A stretch of DNA of 64,000 nt from NCBI RefSeq assembly GCF_963678635.1, contig NC_087065.1, positions 23,951,254 to 24,015,253 of the forward strand. The letters are read 5' to 3'. The position numbers and the translations under genes are program-made. Below the pieces are notes generated by a model, which was not told where the DNA came from, searched no databases, and saw nothing but the letters and a program-made list of their open reading frames with translations. This DNA comes from Symsagittifera roscoffensis (Eukaryota; Xenacoelomorpha; Acoela; Convolutidae). How positions within the stretch are numbered: the first letter of the stretch is position 1; each line of letters opens with the position of its first letter. Below, in pieces: positions 44,831 through 56,900 of the stretch.

Positions 44831-45061
44831 TCAAATAACTTTGTCGTTTGCAAACTTCCAAGTGAGCCCAAAAAAGAAGGCATTCCAAATTACGAATGCA
44901 ACAGGGAATATAACTCGACTCTTTCTGTCAACCAAGGCAGCCTTGTCGTCATAGAAGTCTTCTAGAACATTCGGATGAGAATCGAAATCGCAGTTGTTGT
45001 TGTCCGTAATGTCAATACTCAATTCTGATTTTGTCAAATGCGACATTTTTTGGTCTTCGTT
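44831..45061 (-). CDS. Gene B last exon: loop end, TM4, stop
   Basis: The acceptor ctatgtttag is followed by NEDQKMSHLTKSELSIDITD, an acidic loop, then LVDRKSRVIFPVAFVIWNAF and FFGLTWKFANDKVI, then TGA. TM4 aligns with gene A exon 7. The loop portion is about 48 residues longer than in gene A's last exon. Confidence 0.88.
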   Translation of the reverse strand, partial: NEDQKMSHLTKSELSIDITDNNNCDFDSHPNVLEDFYDDKAALVDRKSRVIFPVAFVIWNAFFFGLTWKFANDKVI

Positions 45062-48000
45062 CTAAACATAGACAATTGACAAAAATTCATAAACATTTAC
45101 AATGTTTTTTTTTAAAATAAAGAGTATTTGTTTACACGCACGCTTCTTTGAGAACCAAAAAACGGCTTTTCAGAAATTTTTTCAAAACTTTCAGATCTTT
45201 TGTCGTAAACTTCATTCTGATGTCATACATAACACAGCGTTCCAAGATGAAATAATAATACATCAGTATTGATAAGATGGTTCTTCTACAGTCGGAAATG
45301 CAAAAGGTTCCACCAAATAGATTGGAAATTATAAATTATACCATTCAAATTGTATAAGAATTGAAATCAGATAGAGAAAATTTATTTAACCTCGAGGGTT
45401 CTTAGCTGTTTTTTTTGCCTTGATTTCGGGTGCGAGTGTTTAAACATGACTGACTTGGAAGATATTATCTAATACATCGAGGCGACAGACATATCAATAA
45501 ACTGGAAAGTAAGGAAATTTTAACTTTATTTGAAAGAAAAAATGACACATCTGAAAACGAGAGATTTTAATATAAGAAGTTTTGTTTATTGTTACGATCA
45601 TTGGAAATGGGGAGGAATTTTTTTTTCGCGTGTGTTTTAATGTGTTTCCTTTTTTTCCACTAAAAATCAAGTGCCACATATAACCATCGGACCAGGTTGA
45701 ATGATATATCATATTAAAGCCCTTTCAGTCGTGATTCAAACTTTTGCAGTGTCGAGAAACACCGATTTTAAAGTTTTGCTTTTTCGTCCAGCTTCGGTGA
45801 TAACTAGCTATACTGTTCATTTAGGCTAAAATAATTTAATTTTTTCCTATAAAAACTAATTATGAAAGCTTTAATTACGACTTCCTTGCCAAACAAAGCT
45901 TTTTTAAGAAAAAAAAATTGTGCAAAAATATAAAAGTTTTTTTTTAAATATATTTTTTTTTTTGCGACTCTATTTTTGAAGATAACTGTTGCCAATTATG
46001 CCTAATTTACTACTTTTTTACTCGTGTGTATACTTATCTGATCACACCTCTCACACAAATTGACACTAATTGAATTTCTGATTTTTGACTAAAATTGTTA
46101 TTGAATAGATTTTTCGAATTTGCTTTTTTTGAATTGACATTCAGCTATATTAAATATACAAGTGAAATATTTACAGCGGTTTTCAAAAATGAAAACAAAG
46201 TATGTTTGAAAAAAAACTTTTGTCACTAAATAAAAAATTAAACGCCCCCAAAAATTATTTGGTAAAACGTTTGTTTGAATACAAAACCATTTTGAGCTTA
46301 AAAAATGATTTAAAAAAATAAAAAAATTGGAGGATATATGAAACTTTAGGTTGCAAAAATTTATTAAAAAGTGTCAGAAAAAAAGTAGCCATAAAATGCC
46401 TGTGATCATTGTTTTTAGAGTTAGGTTGATTTGAAAATGACTCAATTTGTCAATTGATTTGAGGCAAGATAATTTGTGTTTTTAAACACGTTGCTGAAAA
46501 TTAAAAATTTCACTCTAATTTTGGCATAACATGTGTGGAAATTTTACAAAAAACCTAAATAAAATTGTTTTTTTTTGGTTTTTTCATACATCACTTTCAG
46601 GGGCGAATTTAGGGAGGGCGGGGCGGGGGGCGTCCGCTTTCTCCCCTCAGGGATTCGACCCCCTTCCGACCCAAAGGGTCCCCCCTTTGTACTATTTTGA
46701 GATATCCATATTTGGTGACGGACCCTAAAACTTCTAAAAGCGCCTTTGGCCGCCAATATATACTTACTTTAAGGGGGGAGCGCGCGCTAAAAAAACGCAA
46801 TTTTTTTTGTCAACATTTTCTAAAAAGTGCCTAAAAACGTCTTTTTTGGCCTGTTTTTCAAAATTTTGCGTGCGGCGTAGAAAATTTGACCAAAGCAGGG
46901 TCTTTTTAGTGTTTTGGAAGGACTCGGAAAATCAATTTGGTCAACCTAACAAAAGGCCGACAAAACTTTCGAAAACTTTTGAAAATCTGCCCCCCTCTCG
47001 TGAAAATCCTAGATCCGCCCCTGATCACTTTGTATTCGGCATAACGTGTGGATGAAATTACAAAAAAAAATCAAATAATTTTCATTTTTTAAAAAAAAAG
47101 TTTTCTTTTGATGTTTTCAAACTTTGTTTCAAAATGTTGAATGAATGGGAACATTCAAGTTTTAACCTTGATAAAAACTGTCTAGTAGAATTTTAGGCGC
47201 CTGTCTTTAGTTCCCTGAAACGCAGCTAAGTCCAAACGATTTTCTTTTGGTTTTTATCAGTGATGTCTTTGAAAAAAGACATTTTATACTATGGAGGAAA
47301 AGACGTCTATAATTCGAAACGATGTAAAAAGCGATTTCAAGTGTCTCCTGAGTAAAAAAAGTTTTTTTTTAGCTCCCACTTTCAAAGAAAATGACAGAAA
47401 ATTTGTGTTTGGGTGTTTTTTTTCTACAGACAAATTTTGACTGATTCGATTGAATTCTCGTCATGCATGTTTCATGTAGTGAATCTGTGTGACTTGTTTT
47501 TTTTTCTCTGAAGAAAGTTTAAAAAAAAAAAAAATTGGTAAATTTTTGTGTGGGTTTCTGCGAAAAAACAGTGCCGTAAGAATTTAAGTTATAGGTCAAA
47601 AGAGCAAAAAAACTTGATAAGAGATAGTGAAATAACATTATTTCAACGCGTTATTTCTTATCCATTCAATCCACAACCGTAAATTTGTTTCAAAAGCGGA
47701 AGTTTTTAGACCATTTTTTCTCAGATCATCTACGAAGTTGCTTTGAGCGACCCAATGGAAAAGTTTGAAAAGCCCTCATGCATGACCATAGTTCCTTCTC
47801 ATATTTTTAAGAGTAGTCAGATCAAAGACACGAAATCCACACTCATCGTTGTAGAGTTTTTGCATTAAGAAATGGTTTGCCTTAAAAAAAGTAAAATGAG
47901 TTTACGTTTAAAAGACTGTCCTTTCTTTTCATTTTGTCAGTGACGTGAGCATTGTAGTGGACTTTGTGTACTCTGTATGCACACTTCCGGTTAATGAACA

Positions 48001-51000
48001 CAGCAGCCAGCACAGTCTCGATTAGAGATGCGATGTTGAAGAGAAAACTGACTATGAGGTAGAAGTCCACCATCTTGAAGTCACTCACTGAAGGAAATCT
48101 TTGGGCCACCCCTGTTACTAGAACTATCTGGGCAAGGGTCAATGTGATGGTCAGTCCCGCACGTTCTGGCGTGTTTTTTGGGTCGATCCAGAAATTCACC
48201 CAGCTGAAACAAAAGTGGGTTGTGAAAAAACTAAGTTAAGACAACAATGCTCGTATCAGGGCGAAGCCCTGAATTTTCCGACTGCCGCTTAAGGTCTATG
48301 GAGTAGTGATCGCTTAAAACCTTGATTAATCTTTCAAAAAAATTGGCTACCTTTCAAAAAAATTGGCTTCTGCTTGAACTTTACGAAATAATGATCACAA
48401 GTGAAATACACTACTTTGCGGCTGATATAAAAATATTCCGCAAAAATGGTTAGTTAAAAAGCCGAAATTTGTCAGGAAAAAAACTACCTCAAGCGCAAAT
48501 ATTCCGTCACTTTCATCGAAACGACAAAACAAACATCAAAAAATGATATTTCATAGATAAAACTGATTCGCTAAGTCATGTCTTATATAAATATACTGAC
48601 GTTATTAATAATATTAATTTTATTTTCTAATAAAAACATTTAATTTTCTGTTTTGAGCAATTAGTGGGGTATAAACAAAAAAAAACCAAGTTGTTTTTAG
48701 GGAGAATTGAAAAACAACAATTAAACTGCGTTTTAGACAAAAATAATTGAGTCAATAAGTTATAATATGTCCACTTATTATAGAAACTCGGGTAAAAGTA
48801 TGATCGTTGGGTCCCTAATTTTGAATGAGAAGCTGAAGAACAGTTTTTAGGCTTCAAAATCCCCAAAAACATAGTTCGCTTTTCACTTGGGTTTTTAAAG
48901 TTTTCAAAAAACTGCAGGACCCATCTTTGGTTCTTGCTTTCTCTTGGAACCCAACTATGTATCGAAACTTAGATTGTCAAGCTCATAAAATTGAGATTTG
49001 AGTTTGGCGTTCAAATGTGTTACTACTTTCAGAAATTTTTGTTACTTTTGCTGCGCCAAATGAGAAACTTTAGTGTTCCGCGAGTTTCTGAAGAACAATT
49101 GATACAAATTGAACAAATTGAACATTTGGACATTGCATATTACTGCTATTACACGCCAGTTTTACTATCCAAACGGGTTACCATAACTTTAGCATAAAAA
49201 GAAATCTGCATAAAAATTTGAAATTTTTGAAAATATGTTCAATTACATATTAGCCACTCAGATTTCACAATATTGTTTCTATCCACAACATTCCGGTTAC
49301 CGATCTCATTATTTTATATCAGAAATTTTGCTGCAAAGGAGCACAACAAAAATATTGACCTAGCTAGTATTCGGTTTTGTGTTTAAAAAAATAGTTAAAT
49401 AAGAGAAAAGATTCATGCATCTACCATTAAATGGCCTTGCACAAATGTTCACTTTTTTTTTAGAATCACGATATTTTTTGTTCGTCCACATTAGCAAATT
49501 TACTTACAAAACATACGCGATAACACGAAAAAAGAGCTAGCTTATGCTAAATTATCTATATGCTATTATAAATAGCCCCCATTCAAACATTCCAGTTGTA
49601 TATCAACCACGCCTTTTATCTGGGATAAATTGTTTCACAAACTCTAGCACGAACATTTTTACACTAATTTTTTCACATCTTAAACTAACAGTCTTGAAAT
49701 ACTATGGCAAGTAAAACGTTCCAACGCTTCATTCCGGTATTTTTACACGTAACTAGAGTTTTTTTCCGACTTTTGTGACAAAAGTAACGAAATATTTGTG
49801 CTCGGGGTGGGTTTTTTTCTTCAGAAAAATTTCGACTTTTTAAGTAGCCTTTTTTGACAGAATTTTTAAAATATCAATCGAAAGCTATTGTTGCTGTGAG
49901 CTTAAATTTGAAAAGATATTTCACCTGTGATCATTTTTTGTAATGTTATGGGGCTTTATAGATCGCCATTTTGGCCAATTTGGGACAATTAACGCGCGAT
50001 ATATTTCGCGCTATTAACGCGTAAGCGGAGATTTAATCCGTCTTAGAAAACGTTCCAAATTTTTTCAAGGATGCTTATATGCCGTAATTGATTGTTAATA
50101 GGAGCGAAATCTATCACGTTGTACTTTATATCGCGTGTGAGGGGATGATTTTCACTAAAAAATTCTCGAATTAAAAAAAGAAATTATTAAAATTAACTTT
50201 ATCAAGTTACTACTGCTCGATAGACCATAAAAAGCAGCGGAACATTCAGGGCTTCGCCCTGATACCAGAAGTCTTGTTGTTCCGACTTTCGATACGAAAG
50301 TAATGGAATATTTGTGCTCGGGGTGGGTTTCTTTTTTCTTCAGACAAATTTCGACTTTTTAACTAGCCAGTTTTGACGGAAATTTTTATATCATTGAAAA
50401 GGTTTTGTTGTCTTGAGCTTAAATTTGTTAAGATTTTTTACCTGTGATTTTTTTTGTAAAGTTATGAGGGTTTAAAATTTGCCATTTTGACCAAATTGGG
50501 ACAATTAACGCGCGATATAATTCGCACTATTAACGCGTAAGCGGAGATTTAATCTGTCTTAGAAATCATTCCAAATTGGTTGAACGAAGTTTATTTGCCA
50601 GAATTGATTTGTTACAAGGAACGAAAACTATCCTTTTGTACTTGATATAGCGTGTGGGGGGATGATTTTTTTAAAAAAATTCAAATTTAAAAAAATTTTC
50701 ATTTTTTTTTGTTTCATTTAATTTTTTTATGTTATTACTGCTCCATAAAGCTTAAAATGCAGTCGGAACATTCAGGGCTTTGCCCTGATACGAGAAGTCT
50801 TGTATATTTTTACTGCCTATTGACAACGTTTTCTTCAAGCCTGCTTATTTTTCTATCATTTTCTACCCTCGCCATCTTCTGATTGTAGTGTGACTCATTG
50901 GACAATATCATTGCTGCCTTCTGTCTTTGGGTGAAACTCTCAGACGCTTTAACGCTTAATTAATTTCATCGAGATCTCTCAATGCGCTAAACAGAGTAGC

Positions 51001-53916
51001 TGGTGGATGGTTTTTTGAAATGTATTCCGCAAACAATGTCGGAATAGGGCCTTTTTAATGGCTTTTTTGCGTATAGTATTAACTGCTCTGCAAACTTCAC
51101 TGGACATCAATATTTTTCTTTCCGAATCCTTAGGCAATAGTTTAACTTATTCGGTAGTTATTCGTTGTAGTTATTACACTGGCTTTTATGATCTTGTCTT
51201 TAGTTGCCTTTGTGCAGCAGCCGTTTTTTCAGCAATCAGTCGTTTCATCAGCGGGTTCAAACTGGCCAGTCATGACCCTTGCTGTTTTTTTTTTCATTTT
51301 CCTCGTCAAGCTTGACAATCATGGGAGGAGCAGAAAGCTAGAGGGTAACGAGCGAATGATTACCACGGAGAGAACCCGCATGGAAATTTCATGTATAGAA
51401 AACGGTTATAATGGATGTTTACAGTCTGTCTTTATAAAATTCTTAAATAATTGGTTATAACGGATTAACAAAGTAATTTTGTGAATGAATGTTCAAAAAG
51501 TAAAGTAATAAAGCAGAAATCACTTTACTTTATCATAACGGATTATAACAGAAAACGAAAAATACAAAAATATATCGGATTTAATAAAAGTTTTATGATT
51601 AAGAGCCTGCATTGAGTTTTACCTTTTGCTACAGCAAAACGTTGTATTGTTTTCTACTAGTCTACATGTATCTCCTAACCCCAGTTTCTTCGAACTAACT
51701 CTCGCAATTCTTAGTTCTTTCACTTACCACCATCACCCCTCCGCCCACCACTTACCCCCACTTACATTTTTTTTAAAACGCAAGAAAAAAACGTGAATGC
51801 CCCCAACATACACGCACACCCCTTTTTCCCCCTACAGACTTTTACGAGAAACAAATGGGGTTGAAAACGTCTGGAAAGTAGGGCAATCTTATGGGTTTAT
51901 GGTGGTGGGTAAAAAGGACAGTAGTAATCGGGGTTTGAGGACGCTGTAATTGTGGGATGGGGAGTCTAGGTGTATGTGGCGATGCTGGGTATGTGTGTGT
52001 GGGGGGGGGGGGGGTGCTGGAAGTATTTGGGGGCGGGGTACGGTTTTGCAAACGTTAAGTAATGTGTGTAGATTTAGAAATCAAAAAGGTTGTAAAAACT
52101 GCGAAAAAAAAATATTTTCATCTCTAAAAATAATGGATTATACTCGATTTCATGGTGTCAAAATGTAATTATGACCGATTATAATGGCAACCTTTTTTAC
52201 CACAAAAACTAAGAAAAAACTTCACATTGCGGACGGTTTTCGATTTGTTCTAATTGATAATTGACTCAATCAATAACTAAGAGTTTACTCAATCGATAGA
52301 AATTATCAATAACTCTTTGATTCAAATAGACGTAAATCATATCATGGGGAATACTTCAAGTTTCAGATTTCAGAGAGACGGATAACAAAAAGCAATTAGC
52401 CCGCAAATGAGCTGTAGAAGTATACTAGTGGACAAAAGTAAGCTCAAATTCATGTTTTTATTCTCTAAACTTCTTGTTTTCAATGTCCATTTTGGACATA
52501 AACATTTCAATTTTTAGCACATTTGTTACCTGAACCAAGAAAAAAGTATCAGAACCACCCTTTATGAAAGTATCGTTATTTATTTCTTGTAGTTCACCAA
52601 TTTAATTCTAGTCTGAATAAGCCAGATTTCCTCTTCTGCATTAAGTTTTGAACAGCAGTGAGCTCTTTCTCGAATAAGCGCAGTAAAAAAACTGTATATG
52701 CGACGTGAAACATTCTCATTAAGAAAAAAGAAATAATCAGAGTGAAAACTTTATTAAACTCGGCTCTTTTTTATTTTTTTACGCGGATAAAAAAACTTAG
52801 TACAGACGAGGAAGTCTGGCATTTTCAGAGTCGGATTACATTGTTAAGTGTTTGAAACAAAATTTTGATAGAATCATAGATGGAAGCTCTGATAATTTTT
52901 TCTTGGTTTATGTAATAGCTTCGCAGAAAAACGAAGAAATTGTAGTCAAACAATATCATTGACAATTGGCATTTTAGAGAGTAAAAACTAGAACTTTCGC
53001 TTAATGATGCCCACTAGTGTAATTTGAGAACATTTTTCAAAGAGAGAAAACATTAGTTTAAGCATGTGAAAAACCAGTGAAAAACAAGTATGAACACAAA
53101 AATGTTTTCATTTTCGCAATTGTTTTTTTATGCACGAGGGAACTAATTCACAGTGATTCTATTTCTCAAGTGCGTGAAAAAACAGTTGCGAAAATGCTTT
53201 AGTCAACGAAAAATTTATGTGTTCATGATTGTTTTTCACTTGTTTTTCACATGCTTAAACAGATGTTTTCTCACTTTGGAACATGTTTTCAAACTACACT
53301 AGTGGGCATCATTAAGCGCAATTTCAGGTTTTTACTCTCTAAAATGCCTATTTTCAATTATCTTGTTCGACTCGTCTGTACTAAGTTTTTCTATCCTAAG
53401 TTTTTCTATCCGCGTAAAAATGCAAGGAAAGCTCTCGTACGAAGAAAGTAAGAGGCATCAATTGACAATTCTCAGTTGATGCCTTGTCATTTCTTACTGT
53501 TCTTCCCAAATACAATCCAGAAATCATTTTTAGAGTCATCAGATGTCAATCGGCTTTGTAAGCAACGCAACAAATTGAGAACGAACAAGATGAAATCGGC
53601 TACATTTTTACTGATTTTATTACTTAGCTGTGGCTTCCTTCAAGGGAAAAATTGCATCAACTTTTAGCTAATCATTTTTGCTAAAATTTTTGGCTCTGTA
53701 GTTTTATCAGGTTCCGACTATGTGCAAAACGTTTGCAGAACTACGAGCACTGATTTTCCTAAATGATAAATTGGATAAAACTGATAAAAACACATGGTTA
53801 GAATTACCACATAAGAATTACACATAACTGATACAATAATTTAGTTTTTTCATACAATAATTTAGTTTTTTAGGCATGTTTAACCCGCCGGAAAAGAAAT
53901 GCGTTTAAAACAAAGC

Positions 53917-53990
<74 letters not shown>

Positions 53991-56900
53991 AACTTTGTGA
54001 GTATTTATAAGGGTTGTGCGGATTTTTTTTTACTACCAAGTAAGTTACTATGAAAGTAAAAGCAAATTACTACTAAACCAAATAGGGCTTTTAGCAAGCT
54101 GAACAGCAGCTATCAGTCATTCTAAAAAACTCATGAAATTTTCATTCTATAGCCTTCCCACAAACATTGCTGGTAGCAAAAGGGTTTGATAGCAACTGGT
54201 TTTTTATTTTTGTTTTTAATTTAATCATAGGTTCTTAACCCAACGAGTAGATAAAATTGTTCTCGTACACTGCATTACTACTTTCTGCGTTGACTTCAAG
54301 TTTTTTTCAACTATACTTCATGTTAAACTGTTTTCTTTTTACCAAACATATAAAGAAATTAAAATTAAGGTTGATGTTATTTGAGTAAATGGACAAGACG
54401 CACTAGTTGATAAACGAATGGACTGCATCAAGGACATAGATTGTCCAGAGTACGCATTCTGTCAAAAGACCTTGGGCAGGTGTCGTCGCAAAAAGTGCAA
54501 GAGGAACATTGATTGTCCCGTACATTTTAATTGTTTCCTTAGAAAATGTCTGCCGTTTTAGTCTACGGCTACTCAAAAAAACTTTTCAGAAAGAGAAACG
54601 TTTAAACCGCAATTATGATATACAAGACTAATAATTGGAATTTACATTGAATTGAATATATGTTTTCAAATTGTGTCTTACAATATTGATTCTGGTTTTG
54701 CTAAAATTCACAGGATCTTTCAAACTAACCCTTATTGTTCCGACCTTCGAAGAAAACGGAAAACTTATGCTTGGTGTGGTTTTTTTTATCCAGTCATTTT
54801 TCGGCAATCGAAAAAATAGTTTTTAACAATTTTTAATACCCCATTGAAGATATCAACTACCAATCATTTTTTTGCAAAGTTATGGGAGTTTGAAAATTGG
54901 CAATGCTCTGGACTAATTTACGCGCGATGTGAAGATTTCATTCATAATACTGAAAGCGTAACACGATTTGGTTATGCATAGCGAATTATCATTTCCACAA
55001 CAAAATTGTTTCAAATTGAATTGAGGCTAGCTAATCGGTCGTAATTTTTTCGTCGGATAAAAAAATTTTTCGTACGAATCACACAATTGATCTTTGATTG
55101 ATATTGTCCAAAATTTATAGTTCTCAAATAAATTCTTGTGCCAAAAACTATTCGCTGAGGGTCAGTCGGAACCTTCAGGGCTTTGCCCTGTATACGAGCA
55201 GTCTTGTTTCTTTTATGGACGTCAACCTGGGAACTCATACTATTTTATCAATATGCTATATTATACAGCCCCTATTCAAACATTCCAGTTGCACTATTTA
55301 ACATGAACATGCCCATTGTATCTCAACCACGCCATTTGTACTATTCAAAAACATATGAAAATCAAACAATTTTCGTTTGTGTAGTTTAGGAGAGAAAAAT
55401 TATGAAAACAAGCGATCTACAGTTTGATTGTATGGATGAAAGGCTAGTAATACATTTTGGTAGAAATTTGAAGTACATGGGCCTTAGTACGCGTATTGTA
55501 TGATGAGCAATTTTTGTCCACCGAAGTGTACTGTTTGCTGCGTTTCAAAAAAGTTGATGTAACACAGAAACCATATAAAGGCGAATTATAACTATACCGG
55601 GCTTATTACAATCAAAATAAAATGTGACAGGAGCAATAAAAAGGATCGCACATGGATTTTTGTCCACGTTTTGCTTCCAATCAACCCTGTGGTGTTTCTT
55701 AACATCGTCTTGGGTTGAAAACAAAACAAAACTACACGTATCAGAGCGAAGCCTTGAATGTTACGACTGCCTTTTAAGGTTTATTAAGCAGTAATAACAT
55801 AAAAAAATAAATATAATAATAAAATAAAATGAAAACATTTTTCTGAAACTTGAATTTTTTAGTGAAAATCATCCCCGCACACGCTATTTAAAGTTCGAAA
55901 GAAAAGATTTCGCTCCTTGTAACAAGTCAATTATGGCAAATAAGCTTCTTTTAACCAATTTGGAACGATATCTATCACGGATTAAATCTCCGCTTACGCG
56001 TTAATAGCGCGAAATATATCGCGCGTTAATTGTCCCAAATTTGCCAAAACGGCAATCTTTAAATCCTCATAACTTCCCCAAAAAAATTATCACCGGTTAA
56101 ATATCTTTTCAAATTTAAGCTCAAGATAACAATAGCTTTTGAATGACATAAAGGAAAAATTTCGTCAAAAATTTCTAGTTAAAAAGTCAAATTTTGTCTG
56201 AAGAAAAAAAGCCCAACCCGAGCACAAATATTTTGTTACTTTCGTATCCAAAATCGGAACAACAAGAAGATAGAAGATGGTAGAAGTTTCAAGTTCATGG
56301 GCCTTAGTATGAGTATTGTATGATGAGCAATTTTTGTCCACCGAAGTGTACTGTTTGCTGCGTTTCAAAAAAAGTAACACAGAAACCATATAAAGGCGAA
56401 TTATAACTATACCGGGCTTATAACAATCAAAATAAAATGTGACATGAGCATTAAAAAGGATCGCACATGGATTGTTGTCCACGTTTTGCTTCCAATCAAC
56501 CCTGTGTTGTTTTTTAACATCGTCTTGGGTTGAAAACAAAACAAGACTACACGTATCAGGGCGAAGCCCTGAATGTTACGACTGCCTTTTAAGGTTTATG
56601 GAGCAGTAATAATATAAAAAAATTAAATATAATAATAAAATAAATTGAAAACTTTTTTTTCTGAAACTCGAATTTTTTAGTGAAAATCATCCCCCCACAC
56701 GCTATATAAAAGACGAAAGAAAAGATATCGCTCCTTGTAACAAATCAATTATGGCAAATAAGGTTCTTTCAACCAATTTGGAATGATTTCTATCACGGAT
56801 TAAATCTCCGCTTACGCCTTAATAGCGCGAAATATATCGCGCGTTAATTGTCCCAAATTTGCCAAAACCGCAATCTTTAAATCCCCATAACTTTCCGAAA

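Noticed and set aside
47763-47879. Same-strand open segment encoding FLMQKLYNDECGFRVFDLTT as an extra gene B exon.
   Set aside because: Joining it to the TM3 exon would need a 25-base intron, its end offers only a phase-1 donor, and gene A has no counterpart. It may be a chance ORF or a fragment of something else.
51058-51460. ORFs near 51.06-51.46 kb, and a minus-strand ERKILMSSEVCRAVNTIRKK stretch near 51.05-51.13 kb.
   Set aside because: The frames are short and interrupted, and no family was recognised. It may be a transposon relic but cannot be supported.
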